From contig OZ024897.1 in the NCBI GenBank assembly GCA_964017195.1, positions 37,171,536 to 37,235,535 on the forward strand: a stretch of 64,000 nucleotides of DNA, in the 5' to 3' direction. The translations under genes and the position numbers were made by a program. The DNA is from Siderastrea radians. Lineage: Eukaryota > Cnidaria > Anthozoa > Scleractinia > Rhizangiidae. Of the stretch, positions 47,500 to 58,089 are shown in pieces; position 1 is the first letter of the stretch, and every line of letters begins with the position of its first letter. Under the pieces are notes generated by a model. The model was not told the origin of the DNA, did no database searches, and saw only the letters and a program-made list of their open reading frames with translations.

Positions 47500-50380
47500 T
47501 GCTTAATTCTTATTTTAATACTATCACATACTGAAGCTTAAGCTTTGAATCTATAATAAAGATTATAACAACGGTATAAACATTGATTTTGCAATGTTTT
47601 TTAGTCGCGTAAGGGCCACTTATTTTGAGGTCAAAAACATGCAAGTGAGGCAAGTAATTTTATCATAGTAAAGTCATACTGAGTATAGTCAAACTTACAT
47701 CAAGCGGCCCTGAAACTGGTACCAGTCACCCTCTATGAAGCGGTCCCCCTAATTTATCGTCACGTGACCTCTTTGCATAAGTAGTCCAGTCAAGTCTATT
47801 AAGCGGTCGCAGTCAGCTTTTGCAGTTGTTTCAACAAGTGTGCTTTATTGTCGCTATCTGTATAAAGCGGTTACTAAGTAAAAGGAAACCATACTGATAT
47901 ACATTATGTATGGAATACGGAATTTCTTTCTACAAATTAGAAAGAGAGGTATAAAACGCAAATGGCCAATTCATCTAGTACAGGGCAGGTATTCCTATTC
48001 GTCAAAGTCGCCTGTTGTTAATTTATGTTTAAGCCAGTTGAACCTGTATTAAGCAGTCAGTTTAAGCTAGCCGAGTTTCCCGATTCTCGCATGCAGGGCT
48101 TGTAAGTGACTGATTTCCACGACAATTTTGATTCGGTCCCAGGGCCTGGTAGAATAAAACGTCCACTTAAGCGCACGCATGATTATGAATTCTCGTGTGT
48201 TGCATAAAGCACACGTATATATTTTAAGTGGATAATGATGCCCGTCGCTTTAAGTCTTTATTGTGTGTTAAGAACAACAGAACAGAAAAGGGTCAAACAA
48301 GAGTGTATTTATATGAGTATAAACCATTTTCTGTGTTCTGAGGTGAACCGTACTTTAAAATTCTCAATAAATTAAGTCATTCGCAAAGTTGATCAAATTC
48401 CTCTCCAGCAAGGGGAACTTGTAGGTCAAATTTGCTCTTAGAAATTACACAGTGCAAGTAAACTAGCTTTGTTTCATGGTTTTTGTTCCCCGAAAATGAC
48501 GACCCCCGAAAGTAACGAACCCCAAAGGCTTTTGGAATTATAATTCCGAAAGTAACGAGGGTCGCTAATATCGGAACTTTACAGTATTGTAACAAACCTG
48601 TAAAAACTGATACTGCACATTGTGTTGCCTTTCTAGTTTGCTTAGCCTGCAAATTTTTGACAATATCGTCAAGACTTCTTGCGTTTCCATCCGCTTCAAA
48701 TCTTCCCTTGTTGCTGTCTTTATCTTGGCTTTGCTCGTTCTCTACATTTGTCGCCTGAGCCGGCTACTGGCAAACCAAATGCCCCCATTAAAAATTTGGC
48801 AGCTCGTCGAGCTCGTCCGTGTCGGCCATACTGTCAAACAGGAAAATTTTTCAGGTTTCCCCCAGTTCTTTATAAGTTTATCGGTAAAAGAAAAATAGGT
48901 TTTTGACCAATCAGAACGCGTTTAGTATCTTAATCATTTTATGAAAAAGCAATACACCGAATTTTCTATTGGTTTACCGGCGTAATAAACCCACGCGGGA
49001 TGTTGGGAAAACACGAGAGAAGTTCGACTCGTGATGTACAAGCTTTTCGAGCTTTCTTTTACAAGCTCTTTTTTTTCACAAGTTTCCGAGCTTTTCTTGT
49101 TTTCTACGACAACAAAAACTAAACGACCAAACTTTGGATAGAAATTTTATTGAGATTATTTATTAATATAAATAAAGTGAAGACTAATGAGAGCATCCTG
49201 TAGTCTTATTAGGGACCTCTGGAGTTCCTGTAACTTTACGGGTAATGTCTACGATTGAGAAAGCTAGGATAATGTTTGCTTTTGTTGTACAAAAACAAAC
49301 ACTATAACCTGTTATAATGTTATTTATATCGAGGAATTATGCCCAAGTTGGGCCTGTGCTTCAAGGTACAGTTTTTCCCTCTAAAAGCTGAGCTCGCGCT
49401 TAGTTTGAAGAGTGGGTATAAAATTACACATGCCTCGGTTTAAACAGCACTCAAGTGGTCACGTCACCTACGACTACCGCAAGTGTTACAAGTACTTTAC
49501 GCAACCGGGCCCAGGCTCTACTCGGGCGTTCTTAAAGTGGTAGATAGGCGCTGCATTAAGGAAAAAAAAGACAAAACACGACAATTTTCCCACGAAAGCA
49601 AAAGTTTATTAATACCCACATGTTATATATAAACCTGTTTAGCAGTTTTTGCTTTTTTATTTCCACATTTTTTCCAAGCATGTCTACGATCCCTCTGACA
49701 TCGAACTCTGTGATACACGACCATAAGCTCCCAGTTATAAAAAGTTAATATTGTGTTTATCGCATTTAGCCTACAGTCCAGGATATAGTTTAATAACTTG
49801 CTTGAAAACAGGAAAAATTCTTTCAGTTCTGAATGCTGATGACCAAAAATTATTTCTGCTTTACTGAAGAGATTCTCATTTTGACAGACTTAAAACCCTG
49901 CGTTATTCTTTAGCTAGTCGCGAGGATCGATTAAGTCACAGCGGTACAGCTGCAGCCTCTGGTAGAAATGTTCTGGATGCGATAATGGTCGTATGTGGCA
50001 ACAGACGTTCTTTGTTCCCGGTCCCATGTCAACCGCTAATGATAACTACACGCTGTTTACCCTGTAAACAACAACAAAAAACAGCCAAGTAATGCTGCGT
50101 TGGGGCTTCCATTCATGCGACAAGTAGTTTTAGCGCATGCAGAAAAACATAAGAAGTTCAGAGGAATAAGAAGAAAGCCAGAATAATAATAATAACAATA
50201 ATAATTTTATTATATTTTTTTGTAACTTAGTGAATATTTACATACTGTTTTCGCATTCAATTAAAATTCAACAAGACTACCAATAGATAAAAAAAAGAGA
50301 TGATAAAAATATGTCGAGAAAAATTTTATACATATAAGAAGCACATTGCAAGCCCACTCTCTATTTCAAACTCCGAGTTA
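47500..50380. other. Intergenic stretch, repeat-like short motifs only
   Basis: Between 47700 and 47880 the string aagcggtc/aagcggtt recurs at least four times, as in some dispersed repeats. At 48490-48565 ccgaaagtaacga recurs. Near 50190-50215 an (ATA)n-type tract could be the tail of a LINE on the minus strand. No gene recognised. Confidence 0.45.
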
Positions 50381-50385
50381 TTATA

Positions 50386-50386
<1 letters not shown>

Positions 50387-50466
<80 letters not shown>
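50387..50466. repeat. (GAT)n microsatellite, about 26 units
   Basis: Uninterrupted gat triplets in non-coding DNA. Confidence 0.95.
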
Positions 50467-50468
<2 letters not shown>

Positions 50469-51669
50469 TGGTCAAGAAGAAGAGGGGTTATGGTTCGCTA
50501 AATAGGAAATTTTCCAGCCCGATTTTCGAAACTCTGAAGTAGTTCAGAAGAATTCCAGAAGCATGATCGTGCATGGACAAGACAGAAATGTACAAAACAA
50601 GAGCCACTAGAGTTTGATCTCTTGTTAAGATTCTAGTTGTCCAGGTCTCAGGCTCAAGAAAACAACAACGTGAGTGAGTAACCGATGAGACGAATCGGGT
50701 ATTAATAGAATTTTAAACGTTACAAATAGTTCTTATTATTAAATTTTCAATCTTAGTTATTGAATTTCTCGCCTCCCCATCCGTTTACCTTACTGTTGGG
50801 AAGAGCTAACCGGGAATCTCTGGATTACCACTCGTTTATTGGTCTTTGTACCAGCTGACCTAGTTATAAGCTATGCGAGAGGTATTGCACTCCAGCTAGG
50901 TTATAGCTAAGTTGACCTGAAAGACGTTCCTTAGAAGGTGTGGTTGACGGAAAGAACTCCTTGCCCATCCACGTTCCTTACTTAGGTCTTTTCCTCAAAA
51001 TACAACGAAGAGCTACAACCTTAGCCTTGCTTCGCCACTGAGTGAAAGATGTAAAGAAGAAGTAGAAGTAGAGGTGACTAACAGACTTGAATGCCCTTAA
51101 TATAACAGCTAAACCTAATCGTTTGTTTACGTTACACTACTGAACTAGACAAAGCAATTCTTGGTGGTGGTTTCAATATTTTGGTTAAACAAGGGAAGGT
51201 GTATCAAAATCTTAATCCCTATTGACATTGTTTGCAAATGTGACCACCTGTGTTGATTTCATAATCAGGGCGGTCAAGGTTACTAATTTTACAACGTGAA
51301 GTAAACATGCAGATTTAGCACAATCGTTCAAGAGTGTCCAGAATTACGAAACTCCAAAATATCAAAAATTTCACTTCACAACAATATACAGGCCAATATC
51401 CGTGCTGGATGCCATGTCACTTGCAGTGGCGTTCAGAAGTTTTGGCCAAGAAGCAAAAGTTTTGGTAAAAAATTCAGCGACTATTACCTCAGTTGGCAAT
51501 TCAATAAAAGAGTTATTCCACTCGCGCTTATTAGATACGAGCTCATTATATCCTCATTATTTACCCTACTTTCTCGTCTTATGTACCAAACGCGCGCCTG
51601 TGCAATAATTGTTAAACTTGTCTTTTGAAACTCACCTTAACATATATTGCCGAGGTATCACTGCTCGTT
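50467..51669. other. Intergenic stretch downstream of the LamG-EGF gene
   Basis: No gene recognised. Part just below 51670 should be the 3' untranslated region of the minus-strand gene. Confidence 0.45.
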
Positions 51670-52201
51670 TTATGCCTCTTTCTTCAAAATGTAGACAAAG
51701 TTGGCTTTCTTTGCTCCAACCCCGTAACTTCCATCTTTCTTGCAATTTTTAGAGACGCCATGGCGCTTGAAATCAGCAGAACCTTTAGTTGTCGTGCATT
51801 TGAATTTGCTTTTTACTCCGAAGATCTGTAGCTGACCTTCGTCAGCTTTTTTTCAGGCAGGCCTTGACTGCTTCTTGGATGTTCTTCTTGTACTTTCGGA
51901 CCTTAGCGTAGATTTTGCCCATGGCCTGGTTCTTTTTGCTCTTGACCTCTTTATAGCATCCTTGACTTTCCCATTCTAAATCGTGAATAGTTAAAATCAA
52001 AGACCATTAATACCTGTACTGGGTGATAAAATGAGCCACCTCTTATAGTATTTAGTGATCTTTCATAGATGTGCGATTATACGTAGCCTGCGTGGCCGGC
52101 GTTCGTAGGGGAAGGGAGTTCGAACTCCTCTTCTCCCTTCCCCTTCGAACGCCGGCCACGCAGGCTAGGTTATACGTCTCCTTTGTAATGGTAATTGGAC
52201 T

Positions 52202-52238
<37 letters not shown>

Positions 52239-55200
52239 CTTTAAATCGGCCGAGCGCGTAGCGCGAGGACGATTTGAAATTACGAGCACGATTATCCCTG
52301 AATTGTACGACACGAATTCCAGTTACCAATCAATCGTATCTATAACAAAATGCGAGATAAGAAAATCTACGTGCCCTTCGGGGATGTATTTTTAATTATC
52401 AGTTTTGCAAGCAGTGGAGAAACAACTATAAAAAGAACCCAGTTCAGTGCACCTGATTGACGCGCGCGCAGCGTAGTTGTCCGATTACAGCTATCCAATT
52501 ACAAAAAGTTCAAATTGGACAGCTGCAATTGGACACCCACGTGATCACCCTCCAGTTGCGTATCAAATAGACGCGCGGAGAACCGATCACAATCGACCAT
52601 TTTGTTATAGATACGATTAATGACTTTATACCACCTTCAATATTTATGGTTTTCTGACTCAACCTGGAAAGGATAAGATTTAACAGTTTTCTTCAAGTAC
52701 ATAAAAAAAGCTAATATTCATTGTCCGCCTTTGTAAGTACACGTTCAGAGTGAATGACAGAAAAAGCGTTAAGTGGAGAATTGCTAGGATGGAAACTTCT
52801 ATACTTCATACGTAGTAAAGATGGCCCTGATCGCCTCGAGTGTCCCTGTGAGTGGTCATATCATCCCAGCGAGGACTCGCTAGATTTTTTCTTAGTAGTC
52901 AATTTAAGAAATTTATAAATTAATATCCAGTCTAGTTTCCGCCTTAAGAACGTTCTGATGTAATGATAGCAAGGAGAAGTGATATGTCAATATCTGCAAT
53001 ATGTCAATATCATAAGTCGGTGAAGTATGATCGTTTGTGATGACATTGCCTGACGTTTCGACAACCTGAGCGGAAGTCATCTTCAGAGTCAATTCTGTCA
53101 CGTAATGGTGACCGTTTAGCGTTATGTGACAAATGACTGTACCGAGAGGGTATCAAAAGATTGTGTCTTTCCGGATCTGGAAGAGTAACTTGTTTTTATT
53201 ATCCTCTTTGTCTTTGTTCTAAGTCAGTTTTATTAATCAGTCTCACCGCAGTGCTCTCCTATATATCCCGGCTGGCAGTCGCAGGTGTATCCATTCACTT
53301 GGTCCACACAGGTTCCTCCATTATAACACACAACACTGTTCGCTGCACAGTCGTCAATGTCTGCATTTCAATGAATAATGGTAAGGACATACACATAGTC
53401 AAGCTCGAGTTCGAGTTTAGCTGGAATTAATGTCCCTGTAATCTGCGTGAAAAAAAAGAGCTTTCAAAACGGTGCCTATGGCTAAACCGCTATACGGCAA
53501 GTGATTAGGCTAATACATAAATTACTTTATTACAGCCATTTTGAAATCACTGGTGATCCTTGCAAACCGGCTACTGGTTCAATAAAATATAAGTACTGAC
53601 TAAAATCCTGTATTTGGGTAATTAAATTGTGCGATTTCAAAATGGATGTAATAAAGTGGTAATTTAACTTCCTGTCGTGCAACTGATTTTGGTCTGAAAT
53701 CATAATTGTGATTTCAAATCGAACTCGCGCTGCGCCCTCTTTCGATTTTGAAATCACGCGTATGATTTCAGACCAAATTGCACTCTACTCAGTTCAACTA
53801 CCATTATAAATTCCCATGTTCCTAGTAGTATGTCAAGTTAACGTTCATCTAGATATATGATATCATTTACTCAAACCCCGTTCCCGTGTACGATACCTGG
53901 CAACGAGGATCCGTTTTATTTTATCATTTATTTCAAAAATGAGAAAAATTGATTCGTCGTTGTGACTGCTGAAAGGTACACGTATTTGTTACCGATTTGG
54001 TTATTATGACCTCTAACTAACTGGTCGATAGTGGATCTACGATCCCCTTCATACAATTCATCATTTCTCTTGGTTATTTGAGGAGTAGGTGTTTCTTCTT
54101 GTCTTCTCCTTTAATAGTGAACTGCACCCACCTATTTCGGCTGGTTCGTAGGTTATCCACAAAGTTAGAAAGGATATAAAGGGGAAAAAACTTTGTCCGC
54201 TACACAATTCATTCATAATGTTGGCGATTGAAGGGCACCTCTATGGTGTGCTTCAGTCACTTACTGTCTTCCCCTGTTTTCACTATAACTCCTACCACAT
54301 GGCTTAACTTATAAGAGTTTTTGTAACAACTGTTTACCTGTTTCACAGTTTTCTCCTGTAAATCCTGGCTTGCAAATGCATTCGTAGCTTCCAAACGTGT
54401 CCCTGCACTCAGCTCCATTTTGGCATGGATCCAGTACTTCACACTCGTTAACATCTGCCGAAAGCCACACACAACCACACTCAGTTATTATATATCGACA
54501 GTAAATCGATTGACATTGTAAGTTATCTATTGAAATAGTCTTTCAGGTTCTTCTTCCTTCTTTACACCAACTTAAACTTAAACATGACCTTTTAATATCT
54601 TGAGCAAGTGATTATAGCACAAGGTGCTCATGGGGTACAGCTTGACAAGTATTTCAAGTTGCAAATAACAAGGTTTAAAGAGTTTAAAGAGTCTAGTTAA
54701 ATTGTTGTACTCTGGAGCATGCGCAGCTCCAGCTGGCGATCGGTCAGAGTGGGACGTGGGCAAGAACGTCATGCTAGCCCACATATAAGGCACTAATAAC
54801 ATTACAATCCTATATGAATATATGCACCAACTGATTAACGCACCTACCTCCACAAACACACACTTTCCTTCACTTGTAATCACTTTCCTTCATTTGTACT
54901 CACTTTCCTTCATTTGCACTCACTTTCCTTCACTTGTACTCACTTACCTTCACATTAGTGCCTTATATTGACGTTCTTGCCCTATATGTGGGCTAGCATG
55001 ACGTTCTGGCCGGGACATGTTGTGGCAGGAGCCAAAAAGCCTGGGACCACGGAGACCTAACAAGCCTGGCAGCTCAGTTAAATGTTGTGAATAAGACTGA
55101 AGTTTTGTTTTCTCGAATAAATTTCAATTTATTTGTGGACGATTTCTTACGACAGAACTTGAATCCAGTACCACTGGATTTCACGCTCGGCGCTACATGG

Positions 55201-55883
55201 GCAGACTACCTCGTCTTTTTGTTTTTCTTCACAGTTTTCTGCCTTTCTTTTTTCGTCCACGATTTTCCTTTCCTATGCTTTTCTTTCATAGATAGATAGA
55301 TAGATAAACTTTATTAATGTGTCAAGGCCACATAGCCTGGGAAAATCCCATACTAATTTGGGAACACAATTAATAGATATTAAAAATATGTAGAAAGAAA
55401 ATTTATAATACTTAGAGCTATATAAAATTTACTATATAAAATTGTACCAAAAGATAGGATTTAGATATTTTTATCCTCTCTTTTTGTATTAATTAAAGAT
55501 TTTCTACAGATTTTTAATAATCATTTCACAAACATCTTCGAAACGTAATTAAGTAACCTTAATTCTTAGACATATGACTGGCCTTGTAAACCTTGAAAGA
55601 AACATTGCATTGCAGCTCACTGTACTTCTGTCTGTTCAGCAATATTAATACCATTACCTTCTTCACAAGTTGGTCCCTGGAATCCTTCAGCACATTTGCA
55701 AATGTAGCTGTCCCCCGAGCTTTCACATCCTGCTCCATTTTTGCAAGGTTTTTGTTCTTCACAAATATCAACTGTAAAAATAAAGGGAAGAAAAAACTGC
55801 AAAAAACGTCTTGTAAAACAATTATAATGGCTATAAAAATAGCTATAAGAAGTGGTCATCAAACAAACGTTTCTTCGTCAACG

Positions 55884-55932
<49 letters not shown>

Positions 55933-55941
55933 TGTCGTCAT

Positions 55942-55997
<56 letters not shown>

Positions 55998-57551
55998 CCT
56001 ATATTCGTACCTCTTCCAGCGTCCCTCACTTCATTGATTTGTTCTGCGGTCAAAGCAACATCGTAAACCTGCATGGCGGGAATTCTTCCCTTGAAGTAAC
56101 GACCATCGTCCGCTTTTGCTCCCATTCGAACATTATCTTGAGTAGAAAGAGTCATGGATCCAATATTCAACTCCACAGTTTTTTGTCCATTTAAGCACAG
56201 ACGTGCAATACCAGTATTGTAATCATAGGAGGTGCCAACATAATGCCATTGGTTTAGGGCCAGGGGCTGACTGGAAATCAAATGTGGCGTAAACTGATAG
56301 TTTCTGTGGGTGTAACGAGCAAACAGCTTTCCCCATACCATCCACATATGAGTACCCCAAGTCCACATACTTGGAGTGTAGTAATTGAACAAAGGTCCGT
56401 CTGTGTTCTGGGGATAAATCCAGCATAGCATCGTGATAGACCTTTGCACGTCTAACCCTCCATTGTTGGGAAACTCGATGTAACTGTTGGCATTTCCGAC
56501 AAATTGGTACGAGCCACCGGGTTTCCCATCGGGGCCGGGTGCAAGGGACACACCAACTGCATTTCCCTGGGGTTGTCGATTCTTGATTTCTTGTGTTCCA
56601 TATTTGCTGTTTAAGGGGTAGAGGGCGATGGGCTCCGGAACACTGACAGCTGCAAGATTGAAATGAAAAAATATATCCACATCTGTTATAATAAACGCTG
56701 TAGGCTAAAAAGGATTCATTATGAGTAATAACACCTAATGAAATCATAGGCAGACGGAACTGTAGTATGTGTTCATACAGCGGTTTTCAATTGATTATCG
56801 AAAATAAATTGTGTTTGCTTTGGATTGCTTTACTGCTCTCTCAACCAATAAGAAGTAAAACTAAAACCAATCGTGACTTGCTTGCACGTGTTTTCTTGCA
56901 CTTGATGCTGATTAAATGATTTTATTCGAGTTCTGATTGGTTCATTGTGTTGTTGGTGTCTGTTGTGATTGGTCAGAGAGTGATTACTTCGGTTTTGGCT
57001 TTACTACACTCAATAACTTAATGATAATTAAGTCAAAAAAATAAGAGCTACATGACTAATTAATTGATTACTTTACATGAACGGAATGAACAAATGAATG
57101 AATTAATGAAGTTTGATTGATTGATTGATTGACTGATTGATTGATTGATTGATTGATTGGTTACTTTATGGCTTAATTGCTTGAATGAATGAATGAATGA
57201 ATGATATGAATGAATAAATGAATGAATGAATGAATGAATGAATGAATGAACGAGTGAGTGAATGAATGAATGAATGGATGGATGGATGGGTGAATGGACG
57301 AAAGAGTGAACGAGCGAATGAATGAAAGAAAGAACGAACGAACGAACGAACGAATGAATGAATGAATGAATGAATGAATGAACGAATGAATTAAGGAAGG
57401 AAGAAAGGAATGAAGGAATGCAGAGAATAACAAGCAGAAAGGTTTGCCGCTTGTCAAAAGTTATATATAAACATTTTCATTCCCTACCTTGGATTGTCGT
57501 GAACAAAACCAGCAAAACACAGATTTGACAAATACGCGTCAGGCTTAACAT
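51670..57551 (-). CDS. Secreted laminin-G / three-EGF protein with C-terminal cysteine domain, frameshifted last exon
   Basis: Exons, high to low: 57551-57488, 56649-56011, 55771-55658, 54454-54338, 53360-53247, 51975-51670. All borders are GT/AG and each internal border is phase 1, the pattern of shuffled extracellular domains. Residues 1-21 (MLSLTRICQICVLLVLFTTI) look like a signal peptide. Exon 2 is a laminin-G/pentraxin-like fold (SYQFVGNANSYIEFPN, MLCWIYPQ, NQWHYVGTSYDY, FKGRIPAMQVYDVALTAEQI). Exons 3, 4 and 5 each encode one six-cysteine EGF domain; exon 4 starts DVNEC and exon 5 DIDDC, as in calcium-binding types. Exon 6 starts EWESQGCYKE and ends GVGAKKANFVYILKKEA, resembling a cysteine-containing module found in cnidarian secreted proteins. 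Within it a run of seven T (51847-51853, plus strand) shifts the frame. As read, translation stops after VKACLKKS. Without one base the frame would be 450 residues. It is probably extracellular; ligand unknown. Confidence 0.85.
51847..51853 (-). other. Frameshift site in homopolymer within the last LamG-EGF exon
   Basis: Seven T on the plus strand. Upstream residues match in one frame (KIYAKVRKYKKNIQEAVKAC) and downstream residues in the next (QLQIFGVKSKFKCTTTKG). The exon sum is one base more than a multiple of three. This is either an assembly error in a homopolymer or a real truncating change. Confidence 0.8.
52084..52167. mobile_element. Foldback element with 9-bp target duplication (Mutator-like), 84 bp
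   Basis: The arms TAGCCTGCGTGGCCGGCGTT and complement are perfect. The borders are GATTATACG (52075-52083) and GGTTATACG (52168-52176), 8 of 9 identical. It shares the TAGCCTGCGT end with the element at 13074-13195. It is in the last intron of the LamG-EGF gene. Confidence 0.85.
52209..52625. repeat. Composite repeat with two inverted-repeat modules
   Basis: Module 1: gtacaattcaggga (52209) mirrored near 52311. Module 2: atcgtatctataacaaaatg (about 52345) mirrored near 52600-52620. GC-rich strings such as gagcgcgtagcgcg lie between the arms of module 1. It is intronic in the LamG-EGF gene and is probably one non-autonomous element or two adjacent ones. Confidence 0.65.
53046..53092 (-). ncRNA. 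Hammerhead-ribozyme-like motif, intact core
   Basis: Minus strand: UUGACU, then CUGAAGA (fits CUGANGA), stem II closed by GAC/GUC around a 13-base loop, GAAAC, GUC, AGGCAA. Stem I has one A-G mismatch. Stem III would be ACGU, self-complementary, so activity would need two copies pairing, as described for minimal hammerheads of Penelope-like elements. It lies in the intron before the last LamG-EGF exon, on the sense strand of that gene. Confidence 0.6.
53524..53774. repeat. Composite repeat with two inverted-repeat modules (gatttcaaa type)
   Basis: Module 1: actttattacagccattttg (53524) mirrored at 53632-53657. Module 2: ggtctgaaatcat (53691) with gatttcaaatcga, mirrored to 53774. The layout is similar to 52209-52625: two foldbacks side by side with a GC-rich centre (ctcgcgctgcgc). 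It is intronic. Confidence 0.7.
54761..55018. repeat. Inverted repeat enclosing an 18-bp minisatellite
   Basis: The left arm (54761-54798) contains aacgtcatgctagcccacat; the right arm (54955-55018) contains the complement, interrupted by an extra tgacgttcttgccc. Between them (54861-54953) about five copies of cactttccttcacttgta occur. It is intronic in the LamG-EGF gene. Confidence 0.75.
55285..55510 (-). mobile_element. Probable 3' tail of a LINE
   Basis: Minus strand: ccaggctatgtggccttgac followed by aataaagtttatc and (TATC)n. A microsatellite tail after AATAAAGTTTATC is typical for 3' ends of some non-LTR elements. No coding part is left. Confidence 0.5.
55886..55997. repeat. (ATC)n microsatellite adjacent to a splice donor
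   Basis: On the plus strand (ATC/CAT)n with one interruption near 55932-55942. On the gene's strand it starts about 14 bases after the donor of the laminin-G exon (56011/56010). If that donor is skipped, the frame reads into a long Asp run. Confidence 0.92.
57117..57420. repeat. (GATT)n and (GAAT)n microsatellites in the first intron
   Basis: gattgatt units at 57117-57160, then gaat/gaac units at 57184-57400. They lie close to the donor of the signal-peptide exon (57488). Confidence 0.93.
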
Positions 57552-57854
57552 GTTGCCAAATATCTGTCATTTAAAACACATATAAAACGTTATATCAGTT
57601 ATTTTTGATCGAGAAATAGATCATATGCACTATTTTTAGATTAGATTAGAGCTTTATTCGTAGAGATGGGATGATCATATTGAAGAGGACAAAGCAGAGG
57701 TCACCAGAGAAAAGCTGACGATTGTTCTCCTCTCCGGCGCAGATTAGCTGCCTGGGAAAAATAGCATTTCAATCGCTTGGTGAAAACATTCGAAACAATC
57801 AATACCTGAATTCTAGCTCAGCTGGCTTGGGTGCTGAGCGAGTTTTTTATTGGC

Positions 57855-58076
57855 CAATCTCGTATCCAGAGTCCTACGTCTTCCTGGTCAGCGGGTAGTC
57901 GCCGAGGAAGACTCTGGCGTAGTGCAGAAAATTTGATTTTTCTAAGTGGCTGTTCGCTGAAATAAAACTAAGAACCTGTAACAGCGGGATTTCTGCAGTA
58001 CAAATTCAGTGCCCCAGAGTCTCTCCTAGCAACCACCCGCTGACCAAGGAGCCTGAGAGCTCAGGGTACGAGATTG
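57855..58076. mobile_element. Foldback element with perfect 9-bp target duplication (Mutator-like), 222 bp
   Basis: The ends CAATCTCGTATCC and GGGTACGAGATTG are inverted with a small mismatch. TTTATTGGC repeats exactly on both sides (57846-57854 and 58077-58085). Inside, ccagagtc...gactctgg forms further inverted pairs. It lies just upstream of the LamG-EGF start codon region. Confidence 0.82.
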
Positions 58077-58089
58077 TTTATTGGCTGGA

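Noticed and set aside
55859..56010. Poly-Asp extension of the laminin-G exon
   Set aside because: A good GT donor at 56010 precedes it and the next EGF exon joins in the right phase.
55852..56037. Open frame encoding a long His run
   Set aside because: It is a translation of the (ATC)n microsatellite next to a splice donor.
57173..57457. 94-codon minus-strand frame rich in HSFIHSF
   Set aside because: It is the (GAAT)n tetranucleotide repeat read in three frames, not a gene.
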